Below are positions 30,353 through 34,470 of a stretch of DNA of 34,470 nucleotides, piece by piece (positions within the stretch are counted from its first letter, which is position 1; each line of letters opens with the position of its first letter). The notes beneath the pieces were generated by a model. The model saw nothing but the letters and a program-made list of their open reading frames with translations. It did not search any database and was not told the DNA's origin. A program made the translations under genes and the position numbers. The stretch is from a virus. Where the stretch lies: positions 1 to 34,470 of the IMG/VR virus record IMGVR_UViG_3300043410_000159; one strand, 5' to 3'.

Positions 30353-31168
30353 ATGAACGGAAAAATTATTGTTCCTGTGAGCGGTGGCAAAGACAGCCAG
30401 CTCTGTTTGCAGATGGCGCTTGAAGAACATGGCAAAGAAAATGTTGTGGCTGTTCACCAAAGCACAGGCTACGACCATCCTTTGACCGACAAACACTTGA
30501 TTGACATGGAAAACTTCTATGGCATCAAGATTCACATGACCAAATCAGAAAAATACAAAGATGTGTTTGATTTTGTGGAAAAGGTAGGGTATTTCCCTAG
30601 CAGCGTAGCCAAGTCTTGCACAAGCAGGCTTAAGCAGCAACCTTTTGCCAAATGGTTAATTGACAACAATTATTGTGATGGAACTCATGTTATTTGGATG
30701 GGTATGCGGAAAGACGAGAGCCGCGCTAGAGGCACAAAGTACGGCGGCTGGAATGAGGACATTGAGATTACCTTGCAAGACTTTTCAACAGAATACAGAA
30801 ATAAGATATTTGCAAATGTCAAAGTTCGTTTGCCAATAGTTGATTACCTTGAAAAAGAGGTTTTTGACGATCTGAACAAAGTTGGCGCGCCAATCAATCC
30901 CTTGTACGGCAAAGGACACAAGCGGGTTGGGTGCTATCCATGTTTACTGGCGGCAAATGCAGAGTGGGAAAGAGCCGCCAAAGACCCTGTTGGTCGGGAA
31001 AACATCAAAAAACTGATTCAAATTGAAGATAAGTTTATTGCCGACAAAAACCCAAGGAAGATGATAAAGATTCACCCAACAAGGAATGTTCGGGCTTTGC
31101 TGGATGACGATTTGTTCACTTTGGAAGAAGAAGAAAGCAATTCCGAGTGTTCTTGGTGTCAGATTTAA
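30353..31168 (+). CDS. PAPS-reductase/DndC-like PP-loop protein
   Basis: This 271-residue protein has an N-terminal PP-loop SGGKDS (residues 10-15) that binds ATP pyrophosphate or PAPS. It also has KSCTSRLKQQPFAKWL, a WMGMRKDESRARG motif as in PAPS reductase and DndC-like proteins, and cysteine pairs GCYPC and CSWC that could hold a metal or Fe-S cluster. Phage members of this family are common but their role is unclear: sulphur metabolism, base or backbone modification, or defence evasion. It has a good ribosome site (AAGGGG). No DndB, D or E partner is visible. Confidence 0.82.
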   Translation: MNGKIIVPVSGGKDSQLCLQMALEEHGKENVVAVHQSTGYDHPLTDKHLIDMENFYGIKIHMTKSEKYKDVFDFVEKVGYFPSSVAKSCTSRLKQQPFAKWLIDNNYCDGTHVIWMGMRKDESRARGTKYGGWNEDIEITLQDFSTEYRNKIFANVKVRLPIVDYLEKEVFDDLNKVGAPINPLYGKGHKRVGCYPCLLAANAEWERAAKDPVGRENIKKLIQIEDKFIADKNPRKMIKIHPTRNVRALLDDDLFTLEEEESNSECSWCQI

Positions 31169-31177
31169 GGTGAAAAA

Positions 31178-31513
31178 ATGAACGAAGCACCACACTCAGC
31201 CGTTGATTTCATTATCAAGAACGCGCCCAAATACGGCAAAGCCAAAGGCAACAGGGTTCAGATTGAAGAATTCAGAAAATCAAAAAAGGCGCTTTTGATG
31301 AAAGATGCTTTGACCAGAGGCTTTGAGGCGGCAAACGCCCAAGAGCGAGAGGCTTACGCAGACCCTGAATATGTCCAACTAATCTCAGGATTGGCGGCGG
31401 CTGTTGAGGAAGAAGAAACCCTCAAATGGCAGATGGAAGCCGCAAAGATGCGGGTGGACATTTGGCGTACTGAACAAGCTAACAACCGAACAATTGACAA
31501 GGCGGCGCAATGA
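31178..31513 (+). CDS. Conserved early phage protein, unknown function
   Basis: This 111-residue, mostly helical protein has the pattern AVDFIIKNAPKYGKAKGNRV, FRKSKKALLMKDAL, AQEREAYADPEYV, AAAVEEEETLKWQME and RVDIWRTEQANNR. I recall closely similar proteins from many freshwater and Burkholderiales-type phages without assigned function. It overlaps the next gene by 4 bases. Confidence 0.72.
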   Translation: MNEAPHSAVDFIIKNAPKYGKAKGNRVQIEEFRKSKKALLMKDALTRGFEAANAQEREAYADPEYVQLISGLAAAVEEEETLKWQMEAAKMRVDIWRTEQANNRTIDKAAQ

Positions 31514-31968
31514 GAAAGAAATGCAACCGAAAAGTTTGGTCAACCCAAATCAACCCAATAGCTCATGCAATGGCTGGCGCGGCCATAACTGATGAAACAA
31601 GCCTAAACAAACTCAGACTTGGTGAACTATCCGCTTTAGAAGCCATGAGAATGGGCAAAGGAACGCTAGAAGATTGGCGGCTTTTGGTGGATATGCTGAA
31701 CATAACCCAGACTTTCATCCGTTACGGGATTGGCCCAGAGGCAAGAGAGGACTGCAACAAAGCCCAAGAAAGCCTATTTAACGCCGCCAAACGCTACGAA
31801 AAGACAAAGAGAATGGGATTGGATGGTCAGGGAATAACAGCCCTTCAAAATGTCCATGAGTGGCATGACCTTCAAAGGACAAGTGTCGCCAGATCAGTCT
31901 ATGAGGACATGATTGAAAAGACCAGAAATTACATCCGAAGCAAGGGAAGCGAGGTGGTGGAGATATGA
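31510..31968 (+). CDS. Conserved early phage protein, unknown function
   Basis: This 152-residue helical protein begins MRKKCNRKVW and contains NPIAHAMAGAAI, LRLGELSALEAMRMGKGTLE and DWRLLVDMLNITQTFIRYGI. It recurs in phages beside the preceding gene type. No enzymatic motif is visible. It overlaps both neighbours by 4 bases. Confidence 0.7.
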   Translation: MRKKCNRKVWSTQINPIAHAMAGAAITDETSLNKLRLGELSALEAMRMGKGTLEDWRLLVDMLNITQTFIRYGIGPEAREDCNKAQESLFNAAKRYEKTKRMGLDGQGITALQNVHEWHDLQRTSVARSVYEDMIEKTRNYIRSKGSEVVEI

Positions 31969-32285
31969 CAGCAATCCCTAAATTCAAATACTTTCGATCT
32001 AAACAGCATTTGAAGAATGTAGCTTCTTTGCCTTGTCAAATTTGCGGCCTGGAAGGGCAAACACAAGCGGCGCACTCAAATCAACTTAAACATGGCAAAG
32101 CCCGAAGCCTGAAGGCAAGTGACGAATACACCGCCGCCCTTTGCTTCAAACATCATTTCCTGATAGACCAAGGAAGCAGTCTAACGAAAGAAGAACGGGT
32201 AGAAATGTGGGAAAAAGCCCACCAAAAGACCATTAGCGCCCTGATTGAGCAGGACTTATGGCCGACAGAGATTCAACCCCGATGA
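31965..32285 (+). CDS. HNH-like / DUF968-type nuclease-fold protein
   Basis: This 106-residue protein has a zinc-and-His pattern: CQIC (Cys24, Cys27), AAHSNQ with His37, KHGK with His43 and LCFKHH (Cys60, His63, His64) followed by ID. This is the layout of HNH/Ref-like phage nucleases, where His37 would be the general base. It may nick or process recombination intermediates. Its 3' end overlaps by 13 bases a converging gene on the other strand. Confidence 0.75.
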   Translation: MTAIPKFKYFRSKQHLKNVASLPCQICGLEGQTQAAHSNQLKHGKARSLKASDEYTAALCFKHHFLIDQGSSLTKEERVEMWEKAHQKTISALIEQDLWPTEIQPR

Positions 32286-32440
32286 GCCTTGTCCAAACCT
32301 TGAGATTCGTGCTTTTTGAGTTCTTTTTCAACTTTCTCAATACGGCGCATTTCTTCTTTATGTTCACGCACAGACTCATAATGACCCGTCGGAGTGGGGC
32401 GATGGTTCTTTTTTTCGGTAATCTTAAAATTTGTGGCCAT
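32273..32440 (-). CDS. Opposite-strand small charged protein (55 residues)
   Basis: This frame encodes a very polar protein: MATNFKITEKKNHRPTPTGH, then YESVREHKEEMRRIEKVEKE and LKKHESQGLDKAHRG. It is basic and coiled-coil-like. It has an AGGAG ribosome site eight bases before the ATG at 32440. It is the only leftward gene within the rightward early block and has its own upstream promoter-like sequence at 32468-32497. It ends inside the HNH-like gene. Function is unknown; a small regulator is possible. Confidence 0.6.
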   Translation of the reverse strand: MATNFKITEKKNHRPTPTGHYESVREHKEEMRRIEKVEKELKKHESQGLDKAHRG

Positions 32441-32458
32441 GAAAAAAACTCCTATAAT
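32431..32458 (+). promoter_or_regulatory. Candidate rightward promoter 1
   Basis: TTGTGG (32431-32436), a 16-base spacer and a perfect -10 box TATAAT (32453-32458). RNA would start near 32465. It overlaps the start region of the opposite-strand gene and would drive the gene at 32520 onwards. Confidence 0.5.
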
Positions 32459-32461
32459 GTG

Positions 32462-32491
32462 TTGACTATTATGCCTTTAAGGGCGTAAAGT
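32462..32491 (+). promoter_or_regulatory. Candidate rightward promoter 2
   Basis: TTGACT (32462-32467), 18-base spacer, TAAAGT (32486-32491). RNA would start near 32498, just before the palindrome at 32503-32514. Confidence 0.42.
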
Positions 32492-32497
32492 TACCAA
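32468..32497 (-). promoter_or_regulatory. Candidate leftward promoter of the opposite-strand gene
   Basis: On the minus strand TTGGTA (32497-32492), an 18-base spacer and CATAAT (32473-32468). It overlaps the rightward promoters, so the two directions would compete. Confidence 0.4.
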
Positions 32498-32502
32498 ACA
32501 AC

Positions 32503-32514
32503 TTCCTTAAGGAA
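32503..32514. promoter_or_regulatory. Perfect 12-base palindrome TTCCTTAAGGAA at the start site
   Basis: The palindrome contains the AAGGA ribosome site of the gene at 32520 and lies just after promoter 2. It could be an operator, or the mRNA could pair with itself between molecules; a loop-free hairpin within one molecule is not possible at this length. Confidence 0.5.
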
Positions 32515-32519
32515 CAATC

Positions 32520-32735
32520 ATGGGCAAAATGGATTCAAGCAAAGGCATCCCAAGCGTGACTGGTGCAACTGCACCTAAAGGCGCGACTTCTTCTGACCGT
32601 ACTGGCGAACGCATGGAAAAAATGCGTGGTGGCGTGGCGCAAGGCATGGAAGATAAGATTGGTGCTGACAAGCAATTCAATACTGGCAAAACCTCTGGTA
32701 TTTGCTATGTAAAAGAAAAAGCAGCTTACCGCTAA
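32520..32735 (+). CDS. Small Gly/Lys-rich phage protein
   Basis: This 71-residue protein is rich in Gly, Lys, Ser and Thr (KGIPSVTGATAPKGATSSDR, then ERMEKMRGGVAQGMEDK) and looks disordered and basic at its N-terminus. It starts a new transcription unit after a promoter region and has a strong AAGGA ribosome site. It could be an abundant small virion or DNA-binding protein; nothing identifies it. Confidence 0.62.
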   Translation: MGKMDSSKGIPSVTGATAPKGATSSDRTGERMEKMRGGVAQGMEDKIGADKQFNTGKTSGICYVKEKAAYR

Positions 32736-32740
32736 AAAGC

Positions 32741-32777
32741 GAAGCCCAAGCAGCCGTGAAGGGACTGCAAGGGCTTC
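32741..32777 (+). other. Symmetric RNA hairpin between genes
   Basis: GAAGCCC (32741-32747) pairs with GGGCTTC (32771-32777). After a symmetric AA/AA internal loop, GCAG (32750-32753) pairs with CTGC (32765-32768) around an 11-base loop. No T-tract follows, so it is probably not an intrinsic terminator. It may be a processing or stability element, or a small structured RNA. Confidence 0.55.
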
Positions 32778-32804
32778 TAAACAAGGCAAATAAGGAGATT
32801 CGCC

Positions 32805-33035
32805 ATGTCTGCTAGAGATTGTAAGTCGTGTGACTACTTTGTAGATAGTGGTCACAGCATTGGAACTTGTCGGCGTTACCCACAGTTTCAGACTCGCTCA
32901 CCAAACGAGTGGTGCGGCGAGTTTTCGCCTGTTCCGTACGCTGAACCAGTACCTGAGATGCTGGCGCTGCCTGTCCGAGAAATGACAGAACCCAAACCAA
33001 AACGCAAATACACCAAGAAGGTGAAGAATGATTAA
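32805..33035 (+). CDS. Small Cys-knuckle protein with basic tail
   Basis: This 76-residue protein has four cysteines fit for zinc (Cys6, Cys9, Cys22, Cys37) in DCKSCDYF, GTCRRYP and NEWCGEF. A Pro/Glu-rich linker follows, then a Lys-rich C-terminus (KPKRKYTKKVK). This resembles rubredoxin- or zinc-ribbon-like small phage proteins of unknown role. The ribosome site AAGGAG is strong. It overlaps the GroES-like gene by 8 bases. Confidence 0.66.
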   Translation: MSARDCKSCDYFVDSGHSIGTCRRYPQFQTRSPNEWCGEFSPVPYAEPVPEMLALPVREMTEPKPKRKYTKKVKND

Positions 33036-33315
33036 GCCATTACGCGACAAGATCATTGTGAAACCTGAACAGCGGTTCGTGTCTGAATTGCTGGATTTAA
33101 CCCAAGTCCAAGGCGTTGACACCAAGGGAATCGTGGTGGCGGCAGGGCCAGAAGCGTTAGATCAAGGTCTAAATATCGGTGACAAAGTTCATTTTGGGAC
33201 TGTGGCTGCCGATGTAAATGATGAATACTTGAAGTTTGAGCCGCTAATTCTCAATGGTGAAAGACACCTGAAGATGAGTTGGCAAGATGTTTGTTTTGTA
33301 GAGGAAATCGAATGA
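33028..33315 (+). CDS. GroES-like co-chaperonin (Cpn10)
   Basis: This 95-residue protein has the Cpn10 layout: start IKPLRDKIIVKPE, a mobile-loop-like region (RFVSELLDLTQVQGVD), GIVVAAGPEALDQGLNIGDK, VHFGT and a final VCFVEEIE strand. GroES is 97 residues. Like T4 gp31, it would cap host GroEL to help fold a phage protein such as the coat. Its ATG overlaps the upstream gene's end. Confidence 0.82.
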   Translation: MIKPLRDKIIVKPEQRFVSELLDLTQVQGVDTKGIVVAAGPEALDQGLNIGDKVHFGTVAADVNDEYLKFEPLILNGERHLKMSWQDVCFVEEIE

Positions 33316-33479
33316 CTAAAGACCAAATCCAAGCCCGTATTGACGAACTGATGAAGATCGGCAAACAAGTAGAAACACAGATTCACGCCATCAATGGTGC
33401 GCTTCAAGAATGCAACTACTGGATGAGCCAACTTGAGCAGGGCGCAGAGCCAGAAGTCAAGACCCAAAATGAAGGTTGA
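33312..33479 (+). CDS. Small coiled-coil protein
   Basis: This 55-residue protein is one long helix (QIQARIDELMKIGKQVETQI, then NGALQECNYWMSQLEQ). The ATG at 33312 overlaps the GroES-like stop (ATGA), and an upstream in-frame start would run through that gene. The stop overlaps the next gene by 11 bases. Function is unknown. Confidence 0.6.
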   Translation: MTKDQIQARIDELMKIGKQVETQIHAINGALQECNYWMSQLEQGAEPEVKTQNEG

Positions 33480-33663
33480 GAACATTTACACCTTGGTGAT
33501 GTGGTACGAGGCCGCCAAGAAACAATTGGAGTGGTTGCGTAAAGGCGACAATCGCGCTTTAATTGAGGCGTACAAGGAAATCGTGCTGTCTTACGAACAA
33601 AGGTTTAGAGACTTAAACGAAGATATTGATGTAATGGCTTATTTTGGGGAATCAAATGCTTAA
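33469..33663 (+). CDS. Small helical phage protein
   Basis: This 64-residue protein (IYTLVMWYEAAKKQLEWLRK, then IEAYKEIVLSYEQRFRDLNE) is helical and amphipathic. I chose ATG 33469 over 33433 because the latter lies deep within the preceding gene. It overlaps genes on both sides. No family is recognised. Confidence 0.58.
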   Translation: MKVENIYTLVMWYEAAKKQLEWLRKGDNRALIEAYKEIVLSYEQRFRDLNEDIDVMAYFGESNA

Positions 33664-33796
33664 AAAATCAGCAAGTCCTAAGGCTTTCAAAGAGAACATT
33701 AAGACTGAAGTGAAAGCAGGCAAGCCTGTTAAGCAGGCCGTTGCCATCGCTTATTCTGAGGCGCGTGAGGCCAAAAAAGAAAAGAAGAAAAAATAA
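33656..33796 (+). CDS. 46-residue Lys-rich protein (DUF6496-like)
   Basis: This basic protein has the pattern KEGK-like AFKENIKTEVKAGKPVKQAV followed by AIAYSEAREAKKEKKKK. The G-K-x-x-K-Q-A-[VI]-A-I-A-x-S-E-A-R segment is shared by small DUF6496-type proteins. It may bind nucleic acid. The ATG overlaps the preceding stop, and its TAA shares one base with the methyltransferase ATG. Confidence 0.62.
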   Translation: MLKKSASPKAFKENIKTEVKAGKPVKQAVAIAYSEAREAKKEKKKK

Positions 33797-34470
33797 TGCA
33801 AATAAAGGAAAAGCTAGTATCAGAGCTGATTCCTTATGTAAAAAACAGCCGCACCCACTCTGACGAACAGGTGGCACAAATTGCGGCAAGCATAAAGGAA
33901 TTTGGCTGGACTAACCCAATCCTGATTGATGGCGAAAACGGCATCATCGCGGGGCATGGGCGGCTCATGGCTGCGCGGAAGTTGGGACATACGAAAGTCC
34001 CGACCATTGAGCTAAAAGACCTGACTGAAACACAAAAGAAGGCTTACATCATTGCCGACAACCGCTTGGCGCTAAATGCAGGTTGGGACAATGAAATGTT
34101 GAAGCTGGAGTTTGACGAACTTAAAGAGTTGGGTTTTGACCTAGAACTGACGGGTTTCAGCCTAGACGAGATTGATGCTCTTAATCCCGTTGAGTTAAAT
34201 GCTGGCCTCACAAACGAAGACGAAGCGCCAGCCATTCCAGAAGAGCCAAAAACCAAGCCTGGCGACATATACCAGCTTGGCAAGCACCGTTTGATGTGTG
34301 GGGATTCGTGTAGCACTACCGACATGGAAAAACTATGTGATGGTCAGCTTGTGGATATGTGGCTGACAGACCCGCCCTACAACGTGGCTTACGAGGGCAA
34401 AACCAAAGATGCTCTGAAAATCCAAAACGACAGCATGGGCGATGATCAATTCCGTCAATTTTTGCGGGAT
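33796..34470 (+). CDS. ParB-domain DNA methyltransferase, 5' part (continues at 2-655)
   Basis: This is the N-terminal part of the 400-residue fusion. Residues 1-90 form a ParB/Srx-like domain: LIPYVKNSRTHSDEQVAQIA, then ILIDGENGIIAGHGRLMAARKLG, which carries the GHGR signature of ParB-type NTP-binding domains. A helical linker follows (QKKAYIIADNRLALNAGWD, ELKELGFDLELTGF). The methyltransferase begins near residue 158 (PGDIYQLGKHRLMCGDS). The reading frame is open at the window end and continues at position 2. Such fusions are common phage and prophage modification enzymes. The ATG shares a base with the previous stop. Confidence 0.93.
   Translation, partial: MQIKEKLVSELIPYVKNSRTHSDEQVAQIAASIKEFGWTNPILIDGENGIIAGHGRLMAARKLGHTKVPTIELKDLTETQKKAYIIADNRLALNAGWDNEMLKLEFDELKELGFDLELTGFSLDEIDALNPVELNAGLTNEDEAPAIPEEPKTKPGDIYQLGKHRLMCGDSCSTTDMEKLCDGQLVDMWLTDPPYNVAYEGKTKDALKIQNDSMGDDQFRQFLRD
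34344..34470. repeat. 127-base terminal duplication of positions 1-127
   Basis: The last 127 bases equal the first 127 exactly. This means the contig closes into a circle or has a terminal repeat. The length of exactly 127 equals the largest default k-mer of a widely used assembler (SPAdes), so it is most likely an assembly overlap of a circular or circularly permuted genome and not a biological end repeat. It falls inside the methyltransferase gene. Confidence 0.95.

Noticed and set aside
32258-32488. Rightward 76-residue frame rich in Phe
   Set aside because: It is the shadow of the opposite-strand 55-residue gene, whose Glu/Lys codons read as Phe/Leu on this strand, and it lacks a ribosome site.
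34344-34470. Direct terminal repeat of the virion DNA
   Set aside because: Its length of exactly 127 bases equals an assembler k-mer and it lies inside a coding gene, so an assembly overlap of a circular contig is the simpler explanation.
33796-34470. Partition system based on the ParB domain
   Set aside because: The ParB-like domain is fused to a methyltransferase and no ParA gene or parS-like cluster is seen.
1-34470. tRNA genes
   Set aside because: I saw no cloverleaf-like set with a T-arm consensus in the gaps, all of which are short; a tRNA scan could not be run.

Overview
The window is an essentially complete genome of a tailed double-stranded DNA phage with a P22-like (podovirus) virion, probably assembled from a metagenome. 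The last 127 bases (34344-34470) are identical to the first 127, so the contig closes into a circle of 34,343 unique bases, and one gene (a ParB-methyltransferase fusion) runs across the join. A GH19-type endolysin, a 3TM-type holin, P22-type portal, coat and tail-accessory proteins and Shine-Dalgarno-led genes point to a Gram-negative host. A freshwater beta- or gammaproteobacterium is my guess and is not shown by the sequence. I see no integrase, excisionase, partition system or full-length CI repressor, no tRNA and no CRISPR array. No gene-free stretch exceeds 300 bases.

Late rightward block (about 681-24375). Order: small and large terminase, P22-type portal, scaffold-like protein, P22-type coat protein, a small possible decoration protein, a glycosyltransferase-like gene, a small virion protein, two large fibres (the second ending in an S74 self-cleaving chaperone), a tandem pair of related small proteins, a gp4-like tail factor, a GIY-YIG homing endonuclease, a gp10-like tail factor, two small genes, three long ejection-type proteins, a collar-domain fibre, and a lysis cassette (small membrane proteins, 3TM holin, GH19 endolysin). 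Hairpin-T-tract terminators follow the coat gene and the next small gene.

Leftward early block (28020 down to 24367). Small, tightly overlapping genes with a homologous-recombination core: an ERF-type single-strand annealing protein and a YqaJ-type exonuclease. Between them lies a protein whose C-terminal half resembles the C-terminal domain of the bacterial RNA polymerase alpha subunit. Two membrane microproteins of 23 and 32 residues sit near the end of the operon.

Control region (28021-28169). A divergent switch lies between the leftward operon and a 55-residue Cro-like gene. Two matching operators (consensus GTCTAC-N4-GTAGAC) sit at 28072-28087 and 28147-28162. The first fills the spacer of a good leftward promoter; the second covers the -10 box of the Cro-like gene, which looks leaderless.

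Rightward early block (28170 through 34470 and round to 655). A Cro-like regulator, a 50-residue secreted Cys-rich protein, a replication initiator with three 11-bp-phased repeats inside its gene (candidate origin, as in lambda O), several very small genes, RusA resolvase, a PAPS-reductase/DndC-like PP-loop protein, an HNH-like protein, an opposite-strand small gene with its own promoter region, a GroES-like co-chaperonin, and the ParB-methyltransferase leading back into the terminase genes.

The least explained and most interesting parts are the divergent switch with its secreted Cys-rich passenger, the phased iterons, the alpha-CTD look-alike, the three-copy accessory domain shared by two neighbouring tail proteins, and a near-identical 17-base start-site sequence used by three separate leftward genes.
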